The translations under genes were made by a program, and so were the position numbers. A stretch of DNA of 31,039 bases. It comes from Bacteroidales bacterium UBA1797 (GTDB lineage: Bacteria > Bacteroidota > Bacteroidia > Bacteroidales > VadinHA17). Below the pieces are notes generated by a model. The model searched no databases, was not told the origin of the DNA, and was given only the letters and a program-made list of their open reading frames with translations. Every line of letters starts with the position of its first letter. Position 1 is the stretch's first letter. Below, piece by piece: positions 1-8,587 of this stretch. The stretch covers positions 43,457-74,495 of the forward strand of contig DCFT01000032.1 in NCBI GenBank assembly GCA_002319885.1, written 5' to 3'.

Positions 1-16
1 CTGCCGGCAGGCAGGG
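1..16. repeat. Edge of a GC-rich palindromic repeat
   Basis: The first 16 bases (CTGCCGGCAGGCAGGG) hold the palindrome CTGCCGGCAG, here cut by the window edge. A degenerate relative (CCTGCCTGCCGG, a short insert, then AGGCAGGG) lies at 23093-23118 inside the MITE-like element. I infer a dispersed repeat; its true length cannot be seen. Confidence 0.45.
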
Positions 17-42
17 AATGGAGGGGAATAAAAAACTAGAAA

Positions 43-279
43 ATGGCTTATGTTATCTATGCCATAAAGAGTAGATTTGACAACAGAATATATGTTGGAT
101 TTACAATGAACCTGGAGAAAAGAATAAAGGAGCATAATCAGGGCAAGACTAAGTCAACAAAAGGATTTCGACCATGGGTTTTAATTTATGAGGAGACTAT
201 AGAAACCAGAATTGAAGCAAGGAGGAGAGAAAAATATTTGAAAAGTGGTTGTGGTAAAGAATTTTTGAAAAACAAATAA
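43..279 (+). CDS. Small GIY-YIG nuclease-fold protein
   Basis: A 78-residue protein that is almost entirely a single GIY-YIG domain. Visible family features are the VIY near residue 4 and IYVG near residue 16 (the two strands that name the family), an Arg in NLEKRIKEH near residues 24-32, and a conserved Glu in the RRREKYLKSG helix near residues 61-70. The length matches the stand-alone UPF0213/YhbQ-like class, which carries no added DNA-binding domain. Family members cleave or nick DNA; the substrate of this subgroup is not known. It sits between a palindromic repeat at the window edge and a tRNA gene, which hints at a mobile or repeat-associated history, but no terminal repeats enclose it here. 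The ATG has no strong Shine-Dalgarno, as is usual in this phylum. Confidence 0.85.
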   Translation: MAYVIYAIKSRFDNRIYVGFTMNLEKRIKEHNQGKTKSTKGFRPWVLIYEETIETRIEARRREKYLKSGCGKEFLKNK

Positions 280-357
280 TGAACTCAAAGTCAACGGGAT
301 ATCTTTCATGATTCAAGTTGTGTGTTAAATGTTCCTGCCAAGGATGATGAGTGACAT

Positions 358-429
358 GGCCCCATAGTTCAATGGATAGAATGGAGGTTTCCTAAACCTT
401 AGATTCAGGTTCGATTCCTGGTGGGGCTA
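358..429 (+). tRNA. tRNA-Arg (anticodon CCT)
   Basis: A full cloverleaf can be drawn by hand: acceptor GGCCCCA with TGGGGCT (the first pair is G-U), D stem GTTC/GAAT, anticodon stem GAGGT/ACCTT around the loop TTCCTAA (anticodon CCT, reading AGG), a 5-base variable loop, T stem TCAGG/CCTGG around TTCGATT, and discriminator A. The 3' CCA is not encoded. It is followed by a hairpin terminator at 446-478. Confidence 0.95.
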
Positions 430-445
430 CAAACAAATAAGATAT

Positions 446-478
446 AAGCTTGTATATTAACACTATATAAGCTTTTTG
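446..478 (+). terminator. Rho-independent terminator after tRNA-Arg
   Basis: An 11-bp stem (AAGCTTGTATA with TATATAAGCTT, one G-U pair) around a 7-base loop, ending in a run of five T. Its position 17 bases after the tRNA fits termination of that transcript. Confidence 0.7.
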
Positions 479-570
479 CTTATTGGTTTATTTTCTGCAA
501 AGTTTCTATAATTCTACATCTGCACTCCATTTTTTTAAATCGGCAGATACAAGATTTGAATTAAACTTCA

Positions 571-601
571 TTGATCTTATCATCAAAAAATTGTAAATTT
601 C
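571..601 (+). promoter_or_regulatory. Putative promoter of the M3 peptidase gene
   Basis: TTG at 571-573, a 20-base spacer, then TAAATTTC at 594-601, one base away from the Bacteroidetes -7 consensus TAnnTTTG with the usual 19-21 base spacing. It predicts a 5' leader of about 65 bases before the ATG at 672. Confidence 0.5.
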
Positions 602-671
602 GCATCACTATTAAAAATCAGATAATTATCTCAAAATTAAATCTTTATTGATCAACAATATAATACTGTAA

Positions 672-2822
672 ATGATGAAAAAGTTTCTAATTCCAGCAAC
701 GTGTATGCTCCTATTCTTTTTGGCAGCATGCAGTTCAAATTCAGAACAAAAGAAATCTATGGAAAACACGAAAGACCTGGCATCAAATCCATTTATGCTT
801 GCCAGCACCCTGCCATTTCAGGCACCTGATTTTACGAAAATCAATGATAGTGATTTTGCACCCGCCTTTAAAGAAGGCTTCAAAGATCATTTAGCAGAAA
901 TTGAAAAGATTGCAAACAATCCGGAGGCCCCTACATTTGAAAACACACTGGTGGCCATGGAAAAGAGTGGCGAACTTCTTCGCCGCGTCAATGGGGTTTT
1001 TAACATGCTATCGGGAGCCAATACCGATTCGGTTTTGCAGAAGTTAAATGAAGATGTTGCCCCAAAACTGGCAGCTCAGCAGGATGCAATCTATCTTAAC
1101 CAGAAGCTTTACGAAAGAATCAAAACAATCTACCAGAAGAAAGATGAGCTCAACCTGGATAAGGAATCAGTACGATTGCTCGAATACTATCATACTGAAT
1201 TTATACGTGCGGGCGCAGACCTATCCGCAGATGATAAAACGAAATTAAAAAAGCTGAATGAAGAAGAAGCTGGTCTGGGTGCCAAATTTACCAACCAGTT
1301 ATTGGCTGCTGCTAAAGCCGGAGCCCTGATAGTGGACAACAAGGAAGCTCTTAAGGGTCTTTCTGAAGGAGCCTTAAATTCAGCTGCACTTGATGCTGAA
1401 GCTTCCGGAAATAAGGGCAAATGGCAGCTGCCCTTGCAAAATACCACACAGCAACCCGCACTGCAATCATTGGAGAACCGCGACACCCGGCAACAATTAT
1501 TTGAGGCCTCCTGGAACAGGGCAGAAAAAGGAGATAAAAACGATACCCGTGCAACAATTAAAAGATTGGCTGAAATTCGGGCTGAAAAAGCAAGGCTACT
1601 GGGATTTCCCAATTATGCTGCATGGAACTTACAGGATCAAATGGCCAAAACACCTGAAGCTGTCCAATCCTTCCTGAAACAACTGGTACCGGCTGCTACA
1701 GCTAAAGCCCGCAAAGAAGCTGCCGACCTTCAGTCAGTTATTAACAAAGAAAAAAATGGATTCCAATTACAGCCCTGGGACTGGAATTATTATGCCGAAA
1801 AAGTTCGCAAAACCAGATATGACCTTGATGAGAATCAGATAAAACCCTACTTTGAATTGTTCAATGTGCTGGAGAACGGCGTGTTTTATGCCGCTAACCA
1901 GTTATATGGATTGACATTCAAACGCAGAACAGATATCCCCGTTTACCAGTCCGATATGCGTGTTTATACTGTCTATGATAAAGACAGCAGCGAAATCGGT
2001 TTATATTATTGTGACCCTTTCAAGCGCGACAACAAATCAGGCGGTGCCTGGATGAGCAATGTTATTGAGCAATCAAAATTGCTGGGCACAAAACCAGTGA
2101 TTTATAATGTTTGGAACTTCACTAAACCGGCACCTGATGAACCCGCGTTAATTAGTTACGATGATGTAACCACCATGTTCCATGAATTTGGGCATGCCTT
2201 GCATGGTTTCTTTGCCGATCAAACCTATCCCAGTTTATCAGGTACTAATGTTGCCCGTGATTTTGTGGAACTGCCTTCGCAGTTTAATGAGCATTGGGCC
2301 ATAGAGCCAAAAGTCTTTCACCATTATGCCGTACATTACAAAACCGGTGAACCGATGCCACAGAAACTGGTGGATAAGATCAAAAAATCGCAGAAATTTA
2401 ATCAGGGATATTCATTGACAGAGATACTGGCAGCAGCCGATCTCGATATGGAATGGCATACCATTGCAGCCGGTGATTCAATAAAATCAGTCGACGACTT
2501 TGAAGCCGCAGCATTGAAACGCACAAATCTTGATCTTCCCCAGGTGCCTCCACGATATCGTTCCAGCTACTTTTTGCACATCTGGGGCAATGGATATGCT
2601 GCCGGTTATTACGCCTATCTCTGGACAGAAATGCTCGATGACGATGCCTATAACTGGTTTAAGGAAAATGGGGGGATGACCAGAGCCAATGGACAACGCT
2701 TCCGCGACATGATCCTGTCGCGTGGAAACACAGAAGACTACAACAAAATGTTTTTCGACTTTCGCGGACACAAACCTGACATACAACCTATGTTGGAAGA
2801 TCGTGGCTTGATAGAGAAATAA
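672..2822 (+). CDS. dcp: M3 family peptidyl-dipeptidase, lipoprotein form
   Basis: A 716-residue M3-family zinc metallopeptidase of the Dcp (peptidyl-dipeptidase) type, which removes dipeptides from the C-terminus of short peptides. The zinc site HEFGH is at about residues 504-508 and the third ligand Glu at about 533 in FVELPSQF. The length is close to the roughly 680 residues usual for Dcp. Unlike the cytosolic enterobacterial enzyme, it begins with a lipoprotein signal peptide: a basic start, a hydrophobic stretch, then the lipobox LAAC at about residues 17-20. It should therefore be membrane-anchored in the periplasm or on the outer membrane and act in nutrient peptide breakdown. The gene has its own promoter candidate (571-601) and a strong terminator (2861-2896), so it is probably monocistronic. 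The ATG at 675 is an alternative start and would not change the signal peptide. Confidence 0.93.
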   Translation: MMKKFLIPATCMLLFFLAACSSNSEQKKSMENTKDLASNPFMLASTLPFQAPDFTKINDSDFAPAFKEGFKDHLAEIEKIANNPEAPTFENTLVAMEKSGELLRRVNGVFNMLSGANTDSVLQKLNEDVAPKLAAQQDAIYLNQKLYERIKTIYQKKDELNLDKESVRLLEYYHTEFIRAGADLSADDKTKLKKLNEEEAGLGAKFTNQLLAAAKAGALIVDNKEALKGLSEGALNSAALDAEASGNKGKWQLPLQNTTQQPALQSLENRDTRQQLFEASWNRAEKGDKNDTRATIKRLAEIRAEKARLLGFPNYAAWNLQDQMAKTPEAVQSFLKQLVPAATAKARKEAADLQSVINKEKNGFQLQPWDWNYYAEKVRKTRYDLDENQIKPYFELFNVLENGVFYAANQLYGLTFKRRTDIPVYQSDMRVYTVYDKDSSEIGLYYCDPFKRDNKSGGAWMSNVIEQSKLLGTKPVIYNVWNFTKPAPDEPALISYDDVTTMFHEFGHALHGFFADQTYPSLSGTNVARDFVELPSQFNEHWAIEPKVFHHYAVHYKTGEPMPQKLVDKIKKSQKFNQGYSLTEILAAADLDMEWHTIAAGDSIKSVDDFEAAALKRTNLDLPQVPPRYRSSYFLHIWGNGYAAGYYAYLWTEMLDDDAYNWFKENGGMTRANGQRFRDMILSRGNTEDYNKMFFDFRGHKPDIQPMLEDRGLIEK

Positions 2823-2860
2823 ACCAGCCTTTCGTAACATTGAACAGGAAACAAACAAAT

Positions 2861-2896
2861 AAAGCCATGACATAGATTTTTGTCATGGCTTTTTTA
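2861..2896 (+). terminator. Strong Rho-independent terminator after dcp
   Basis: A perfect 12-bp stem (AAAGCCATGACA / TGTCATGGCTTT) around an 8-base loop, followed by a T-rich tail. It starts 38 bases after the dcp stop codon. Confidence 0.88.
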
Positions 2897-3058
2897 TTTC
2901 AGCTGCCTTCAAAATCCATCCAAATAGATTAATTTTGGTCTGACTACATGCATATTATAACAGGTTATATTTAAAACAATATTTGATAAACCGGCTATGA
3001 GATAAACAAGTAGCTAAAATCATTAAGTGACTGTTTAAATATTTATACGTCAGGTAAA

Positions 3059-3958
3059 ATGAGAAAGACAATATTATTCATAGGAGTAATAGCATTTTTT
3101 GGTTCTGTTTCAGTTGCACAAACTAAAAATGATACTATACAACAACTTCAACACAAGATTGAGAATCTTGAAAACCGCAATTCACAGTTGTCAAAGCAGG
3201 TAACTACAGCTAATTCAAATATCCGAAAACTTGAAGACAGAATCTCTTCTACCGCTGATAGCGTGGGTGTTTTGAAACAAGAATTGGCTCTGACAAACAA
3301 TAATTTACAGGCAATGGCAAATAAACTGGAGTTGCAGATCCAGCAGTTAAACAACAAAACAAATTCTGACTATTCAACATTAAATAAAAGGGTGAGCCAT
3401 AATACTACTCTCTACTGGATCTTTGCAATTATTGCAATCGTACTCTTTCCTGCAATTATATTCGGCTGGTTAAGAAGCAGGTTAAATTTGGTAAAGACAG
3501 AATTGTCAGACCAGATAAAAAATAGTTCCGAAACAATCAGGGAAGAGATTATAAAACTCGACAACCAGGTTTTCTGGTCACTTGATTTGCAGAAGAAATT
3601 AAGCAAAATTGAACAAAATGAATCAGAAGAGATCGACCATTCTCTTGCATTAAAAGTTGCAGATGAAATTATTCGTATTCAGAAAAATATAAGCAGCATG
3701 GATCCGGAAACAAAAGGATTGAAACAGCTTGAATTTGCAATTGATCGTATTCAGGACAATTTCAAGGAAAATGGTTATGAGATGGTCGAATTACTCAATA
3801 AGCCTTATGATCCGGGAATGAAAATATCCGCAAAGTTTAAACATGATGAAACGCTGAAACATGGCGAACAGATCATTACAAGAATTATTAAACCACAGAT
3901 AAACTATAATAACGTCATTATACAGGAAGCTCAGGTTGAGGTGAGCGTTGGTGAATAA
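3059..3958 (+). CDS. Membrane coiled-coil protein with a GrpE-like C-terminal end
   Basis: A 299-residue protein I cannot assign to a named family. It has a cleavable-looking signal peptide (residues 1-20, ending SVAQ), a long heptad-rich coiled coil (about 25-112), one membrane segment (about 118-138, with YWIFAIIAIVLF), and a charged C-terminal half predicted to be cytosolic. The last 60 residues, with KPYDPGM, GEQIITRI and a final VIIQEAQVEVSVG, follow the order of conserved positions in the head domain of the nucleotide-exchange factor GrpE (PxDP, then GxI, then IxxAxVxV). That resemblance is judged by eye. If real, the protein would join a periplasmic coiled coil to a cytosolic DnaK-binding-like head. 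A -7-like TAATTTTG at 2930-2937 is the only promoter hint and lies far upstream. The next gene is convergent. Confidence 0.7.
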   Translation: MRKTILFIGVIAFFGSVSVAQTKNDTIQQLQHKIENLENRNSQLSKQVTTANSNIRKLEDRISSTADSVGVLKQELALTNNNLQAMANKLELQIQQLNNKTNSDYSTLNKRVSHNTTLYWIFAIIAIVLFPAIIFGWLRSRLNLVKTELSDQIKNSSETIREEIIKLDNQVFWSLDLQKKLSKIEQNESEEIDHSLALKVADEIIRIQKNISSMDPETKGLKQLEFAIDRIQDNFKENGYEMVELLNKPYDPGMKISAKFKHDETLKHGEQIITRIIKPQINYNNVIIQEAQVEVSVGE

Positions 3959-4047
3959 ATCTCATTCAGATTTTGTGATTACCGTTTTTCATAAAATGAA
4001 ATGGTAAACACAGGCCAATACTTTCGCATAATATATCCATATACAAA

Positions 4048-4081
4048 ATCAGCGGGAAGAAGATGTTTTCTTACCGCTGAT
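4048..4081. terminator. Hairpin between convergent genes
   Basis: An 8-bp perfect stem ATCAGCGG/CCGCTGAT with a further AAGAA/TTCTT pairing inside. It lies between genes that converge at 3958 and 4117. The T tail is weak (TTTT only when read on the minus strand), so a bidirectional terminator is a guess. Confidence 0.4.
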
Positions 4082-4116
4082 CTGCGCAAGGTTATAATAT
4101 ATTTATCGAAAGACTG

Positions 4117-5169
4117 TTACCTGGAATTATAGTAGATGTTTACTGCAATGTAATCAACAATGTTCTCTGCAAAATACATGTCGTGTAGTGAACTTATCAA
4201 AGTTTTCAACTGTGTAAGCGGGGAGCCCAGAAGATCACTTAATTTAGCCGTTGTTCCGTCATCAAACGTTAGCAGAATATCTCTGTTGCCACATATTGTT
4301 CCTGTAGAATCGGCACTGTCGGTAATTTTTGCTCCGGCTGTTTTCTGAAGCACTCCATCCTGAAATACCTGTATCGAATCAATTCCAAATCCTCTCCTGA
4401 TCTCAACATTCCCTATCATCAGATCATATTGTTTTTCTCTTCTGTGAAAGCCTGTTCCCACAAAAAGCGTTGTCTCCTTTAAAAGCGGATCATTATTCTG
4501 GAGCAGTGCAAAGGAAAGTTTAGATGTATCACCTGTTTGCCATGCAGTTGATATACTGTAGCCATCGGTAAAGGTGTATTGTGAAGAATTTGATTGATTA
4601 TTATAAGAGCTTGACACTGCGGAAATATTAAAACTGCCCAGATCAACTGAATCAAGCTTAAGACCGGCCATGAGTTTATAATCAAGATTATTCCAGTGGT
4701 TATAATAAAGATGATAATCAGAAGCCGTAATTGTAAAGTCATTTTTAAGAACAGAATCCTGCTTTACAAAACTATGAAGGTATCCGGGATGAAATATAAG
4801 TTTCTGAGGTAGATTGACTATCATCATATCACTTGGCGCGGTCTTCTTAAAGAGTCTGAAAGGATAAGCGAAATTATGGTAGAGACGTATTGAATCCATC
4901 TGATAGTCGTAAATGCCGGCTACCAAAGCAAGAGTGATGCTATCTTTATAAGTAACAGCAGCAAGGTCCTTTGCAGCCGCATTGGTACCTAAGGACAGAA
5001 TCTGGTAGCCTTTGGTAGCTGATATTGTACTGATTGCAGTATTTATTGCAGCTGTATTCTGTTGGATAGAAAGCTTCAGTCCTTGTTGAGGTTGTGGTGT
5101 TTCAATCTTGGAACAACTCATTCCAATTATGCTAAAAACAATCCCGATAATCGCAATATTTCTTTTCAT
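4117..5169 (-). CDS. Predicted lipoprotein, last gene of the two-component operon
   Basis: A 350-residue protein with a lipoprotein signal (MKRNIAIIGIVFSIIGMSC; lipobox GMSC, Cys at residue 19). I do not recognise its family. The rest is rich in Ser, Thr, Asn and beta-type alternation, with no membrane segments, as expected for a secreted beta-rich protein on the outer membrane. It lies 65 bases downstream of the histidine kinase on the same strand, so it is either the last gene of that operon or a target of the system. The gap holds an AT-rich inverted repeat (ATTTTAATTT/AAATTAAAAT) that could partly attenuate readthrough. Confidence 0.7.
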   Translation of the reverse strand: MKRNIAIIGIVFSIIGMSCSKIETPQPQQGLKLSIQQNTAAINTAISTISATKGYQILSLGTNAAAKDLAAVTYKDSITLALVAGIYDYQMDSIRLYHNFAYPFRLFKKTAPSDMMIVNLPQKLIFHPGYLHSFVKQDSVLKNDFTITASDYHLYYNHWNNLDYKLMAGLKLDSVDLGSFNISAVSSSYNNQSNSSQYTFTDGYSISTAWQTGDTSKLSFALLQNNDPLLKETTLFVGTGFHRREKQYDLMIGNVEIRRGFGIDSIQVFQDGVLQKTAGAKITDSADSTGTICGNRDILLTFDDGTTAKLSDLLGSPLTQLKTLISSLHDMYFAENIVDYIAVNIYYNSR

Positions 5170-5234
5170 AGTTTTAAAATTTTAATTTCACTACTATTAA
5201 TTTGCATCAAAATTAAAATCCGAAGATGAATTTT

Positions 5235-6557
5235 TCATGAATTTTCAGGAAACCTGAAAGAAAAAGATGTGCTTTTCATAATAATTGAATTAACAGTAAT
5301 CTCAATACCATGAAAATCGGCTATGGATTTTGCTATTGCCAATCCGATCCCTACACCTTCAGTATTGCTTCCAGCCTTTGTTTTAAATCGCGAAAACAAG
5401 TTACCCATCTGACTTTCGGTCATTCCTTTTCCTGTATCTTTTACTGTAACAACGTAATAATTCTCGTAATAAGTTGTTTTAACTGTCACCTCTCCCTGTG
5501 AGGGAGTGTTTTTGACAGCATTATTGACTATATTATAAAACATTGAAAATAAAAGAGATCTGTTTGCCTTTTCAATGTGAAAATCTTTTTCAAATTCCTC
5601 CTTGATTATTATTCCGGCATCTTCAGCTATAGGATCAATTTCAGTTATTATCTCATGCAAAACTTCATTTACTGAAAAAGATTCGTCGCGTAAATATTGC
5701 TGGCTCTCAATGCGTGCAATTAGCAATAAGGAATTTACAAGGCTTTGGAGACGATGAAGGGTCTTTAGGGATTCTTCTATCTTGGTGGAAATTTCCGGAC
5801 CAATATCTCTTCTTAAAAGAATGTTTTCCAGTTTGCTTCTTAAGACCGAAACAGGTGTAAGAAGTTCGTGAGATATATTCACAGTAATTTCTTTTTCATT
5901 CTGAAAGAGCTGATCTATATGTCTCATCAGTTCTATCAGTGCATCGTCGAGATGATGGAAATCAGACGTAGTGGTTCTGACCGGGGTTTTATCGAAAATA
6001 GATGGATTTGATATTCCTTTAAGCTTGTTTGTTATTATATCGAGTGGCCTCAATAACAGACGGGTATATTGAAGATCAGTAAGAAAGGTTAGAAGAATTA
6101 TAAGGAACAAAAACAGCATCATAACATTCTTAATATTCCTCTGGGTATGAAGTATACTGGAAAGACTTTTCCCAACCTCAAGCAGGTACGTATTCCCATC
6201 AACCTTAAAGGAATAATTAAGAACACGATATGTTATCTTTTCACCTTCTATCAACCTTTGTGAAACATCAATATAATTTTCATCTTCTTTAAGGTCAATC
6301 CTCTCAAGACTTATAAATTCCTCTTTAAGAATATTATAACTTCCAAAATCATTCCCTGTATCTGAAGTAATGAAAGGTTCTATTCCTACTTTCGAAATAA
6401 GAGATATTACCTGTTCCCTTTCTTGAATCAGCTCGTTATCCACCTGAAGCAAACTTATTCTTTCAATAAGAAAAGGGAGGAGCAAAAGGAATAATAAAGT
6501 GAAAACCAGCTTTGAAAGCAGGTTGAATAAAGCCAGTTTCACTCTAAGTTTTATCAT
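5235..6557 (-). CDS. Membrane sensor histidine kinase
   Basis: A 440-residue sensor kinase of the HisKA/HATPase class. Two membrane segments (about 9-31 and 144-164) enclose a periplasmic sensor of about 110 residues. A linker leads to the HisKA helix with the phospho-accepting His at residue 230 (ISHELLTPVS), then the ATP-binding domain with the N box (NIVNNAVKN, about 342-350), G1 box (DTGKGM, about 374-379) and G2 box (GVGIGLAIAK, about 401-410). It is 9 bases downstream of the response regulator gene, clearly co-transcribed, and should phosphorylate that regulator. The ligand is unknown. The operon also encodes envelope proteins, which suggests an envelope or surface signal; that is inference. 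Confidence 0.93.
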   Translation of the reverse strand: MIKLRVKLALFNLLSKLVFTLLFLLLLPFLIERISLLQVDNELIQEREQVISLISKVGIEPFITSDTGNDFGSYNILKEEFISLERIDLKEDENYIDVSQRLIEGEKITYRVLNYSFKVDGNTYLLEVGKSLSSILHTQRNIKNVMMLFLFLIILLTFLTDLQYTRLLLRPLDIITNKLKGISNPSIFDKTPVRTTTSDFHHLDDALIELMRHIDQLFQNEKEITVNISHELLTPVSVLRSKLENILLRRDIGPEISTKIEESLKTLHRLQSLVNSLLLIARIESQQYLRDESFSVNEVLHEIITEIDPIAEDAGIIIKEEFEKDFHIEKANRSLLFSMFYNIVNNAVKNTPSQGEVTVKTTYYENYYVVTVKDTGKGMTESQMGNLFSRFKTKAGSNTEGVGIGLAIAKSIADFHGIEITVNSIIMKSTSFSFRFPENS

Positions 6558-6566
6558 ATCTTCTGT

Positions 6567-7247
6567 CTATTGTTCCAGACTTGCTTTGTAACCTATGCCT
6601 CTTACAGTTTCCAACCAGGGTGTCGGAGCATGGGAATTAAGTTTTTTTCTGACATTTTTAATATGCACATCGATAAAATTGCTGTCATACTGGTCATCCA
6701 GAATATTTCCCCAGATATGTTCATACAGTTGGGTACGTGTGAGCACTTTGTTTCTGTTAACAACAAGGTACTGAATCAGATCATATTCTTTTTTAGTTAT
6801 TATCACCTCATTGCCATTACAGGTAATTTTTCTTGACTGCAATTCTATAATAAATTCGCCGACTTTCAGATTTTGATTTAAAATATTGAATTTTCTCCTA
6901 GCTACAGCCTGTATTCGCGAATAGAGCTCCATTAATGCGAAAGGCTTGGCGAGATAATCATCAGCTCCAAGATCCAACCCCTGGACTTTGTCTTCCACGG
7001 CACCACGTGCAGTAATGACAATAAAGGCAGCATCATTGCCTTTATTACGTGCCTCAACAAGAAGGTCAAGGCCATTATAATCTGGTAACCCCAGGTCAAG
7101 TAATATAAAATCGTAAAGATTAACTGCAATTTTTTCTGAAGCTTCTGAACCGGTAAATGCCATTTCACACAAATATCCTTCAGCTTTCAGGAAAGATGCA
7201 ATTTCATATGCCAGACTTTTTTCGTCTTCTACTATTAATACATTCAT
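6567..7247 (-). CDS. OmpR/PhoB-type response regulator
   Basis: A 226-residue regulator. The receiver domain (1-115) has the acidic pocket E7/D8, phospho-acceptor D51 (LLDLGLP), T79 and K101 (LAKPF). The C-terminal half is a winged-helix Trans_Reg_C domain (about 125-225) ending in the typical TVRGIGYKA. It acts as a DNA-binding transcription factor activated by the kinase encoded 9 bases downstream. It lies 10 bases after the putative outer-membrane protein gene. Autoregulation through the dyad at 8550-8587 is possible but not shown. Confidence 0.95.
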   Translation of the reverse strand: MNVLIVEDEKSLAYEIASFLKAEGYLCEMAFTGSEASEKIAVNLYDFILLDLGLPDYNGLDLLVEARNKGNDAAFIVITARGAVEDKVQGLDLGADDYLAKPFALMELYSRIQAVARRKFNILNQNLKVGEFIIELQSRKITCNGNEVIITKKEYDLIQYLVVNRNKVLTRTQLYEHIWGNILDDQYDSNFIDVHIKNVRKKLNSHAPTPWLETVRGIGYKASLEQ

Positions 7248-7257
7248 CTGACCTGAT

Positions 7258-8151
7258 TTAAATGATTTTAAAATTAGCAGTTAAGAAAAAAGTAAATCCC
7301 TTCGGAGCAGGATAATCTGAATTTGAAAATGACGGAAGAATGTAACCTGGTTCAGCATCAAGACTGAAGTTCCCGTAACTGAAGGTAACAGGTAGTGAAA
7401 ATTCGAAATCCAACAGTCCGAATTTATAGGAATAAGAATAAATTGTACTGACAGGATATTTTCTGATATGATGGAAAACGGACCATGATCCAAGTCTTGT
7501 GAATCCTGTTGAAGTTTCAACATTGAGGAGGTCACCAAACAGGACATTTATACTTGGGTCAAAAGAGATCTGTCCTTTACCTTTCAAAAATACCGGGGTC
7601 TCAAAATACCTTGAGTTCCTTACCTGAAGATATTCCCTTGTCCCGTCAGAAATTAGTTCACCGAATGACAATTTTGTATATATGAATTTCCAGTCAAAAC
7701 CTGCTGTAACGTTTATGTAAGCGAAATCGCCAAAAAGTTTATCCTTTAATGATTCCGGTGTATGGTATCCGCTGATACCCGACGATATATCAAACCAGGA
7801 ATTAAAAACGTGGCTATAACTCAGTGAAAGGTTACAGAAGGCCATATATGGAATCACTCCTACTATGTGAGTGGCTGAGGCAGAAGCATAAAAACTGTTT
7901 CTAAAGCCATATGTAACTGTCGCAGAATAAAGTGGTTTATCAAGAGAGATTGTTGAGCCGAGAAAGATCATATTCAGTCCTGATCCAATACTTGAGTACA
8001 GTGAATGTACATGAGTGATTGAATCTTTACCGGATGAAATAATCTTGCTGTATTGCGAAAGTGAATCAGACTGGCTAAAAACTGTATAATGCGACCACGA
8101 TGTCAGCAATGCAAACATAATTATTCGGAAATATTTACCGCTAAAGGTCAT
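7258..8151 (-). CDS. Putative outer-membrane beta-barrel protein
   Basis: A 297-residue protein without a family I can name. It has an N-terminal signal peptide (hydrophobic stretch about 9-26, likely cleavage after VFSQ). The mature part shows many short alternating hydrophobic/polar strands rich in Tyr, Phe, Ser and Gly, and ends in FFLTANFKII, an aromatic-rich end typical of outer-membrane barrels. It is second in an operon with a two-component system and could be its sensor partner or its output. A shorter start at the Met in IIMFALLTSW is possible. Confidence 0.7.
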   Translation of the reverse strand: MTFSGKYFRIIMFALLTSWSHYTVFSQSDSLSQYSKIISSGKDSITHVHSLYSSIGSGLNMIFLGSTISLDKPLYSATVTYGFRNSFYASASATHIVGVIPYMAFCNLSLSYSHVFNSWFDISSGISGYHTPESLKDKLFGDFAYINVTAGFDWKFIYTKLSFGELISDGTREYLQVRNSRYFETPVFLKGKGQISFDPSINVLFGDLLNVETSTGFTRLGSWSVFHHIRKYPVSTIYSYSYKFGLLDFEFSLPVTFSYGNFSLDAEPGYILPSFSNSDYPAPKGFTFFLTANFKII

Positions 8152-8167
8152 TCTTCATTATACACGT

Positions 8168-8518
8168 TTATCCATGTCCGGGTCTTAATGCTCCGGCAGG
8201 CCTCCCAATACCATTTGGGATACGCGATCCTGTTGGTCTTACAATATTTGGCGGACGTGCGCCTCTTGCTTTGCTCATATCGGGTCGTGCTGATTTAACG
8301 CGTTTTACTGACTCATATTGTGCCTTTTTGTTTCCTTTGTCCGCATGATCAGTAATAATTTTTTTTGTGTTCTGATTTTCTCCTTTAACGGGAGTTTCTG
8401 ATTTTTTTATTTTTGAACTAAGTGTGTCATTCTGTTGGAATCCAGAGCGCGAAAAACCGGTGTTACCTGTAAATATTATAAGTAAAAACAGAAAAGATAT
8501 TTTACAAAATTTATTCAT
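8168..8518 (-). CDS. Small secreted, very basic disordered protein
   Basis: A 116-residue protein opening the two-component operon. It has a signal peptide (about 1-23, MNKFCKISFLFLLIIFTG), and the remainder is low in hydrophobic residues and rich in Lys, Arg, Gly and Pro, ending with repeated GARPP, RPTG, GRPAG and RPGHG motifs. I know of no family for it. The composition predicts an extended cationic chain in the periplasm that could bind acidic polymers or membranes, or be the signal sensed by the kinase encoded three genes downstream; both are guesses. The 16-base gap to the next gene and a shared promoter region place it in the operon. Confidence 0.7.
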   Translation of the reverse strand: MNKFCKISFLFLLIIFTGNTGFSRSGFQQNDTLSSKIKKSETPVKGENQNTKKIITDHADKGNKKAQYESVKRVKSARPDMSKARGARPPNIVRPTGSRIPNGIGRPAGALRPGHG

Positions 8519-8549
8519 GATCTTCTGGTACCTATTTCTGATAAAGGAC

Positions 8550-8587
8550 CTGTTCTAACAAAGGTATGGAAATATTATGAAGAACAG
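8550..8587 (-). promoter_or_regulatory. Promoter and flanking dyad of the two-component operon
   Basis: On the minus strand a perfect -7 box TACCTTTG lies at 8559-8566, about 40 bases before the ATG of the first gene. It is enclosed by a 7-bp inverted repeat (CTGTTCT at 8550-8556, AGAACAG at 8581-8587, 24 bases apart). No clear -33 TTG is seen, as expected for a promoter that needs an activator. The dyad is a candidate site for a regulator. Confidence 0.4.

Noticed and set aside
1190..1612. 140-codon ORF on the minus strand inside dcp
   Set aside because: It is antisense to a well-conserved metallopeptidase, has Ser/Ala/Leu-rich shadow composition and no family or start signals.
2487..2873. 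128-codon minus-strand ORF at the dcp 3' end
   Set aside because: It covers the terminator hairpin and the conserved end of dcp, and has no recognisable domain.
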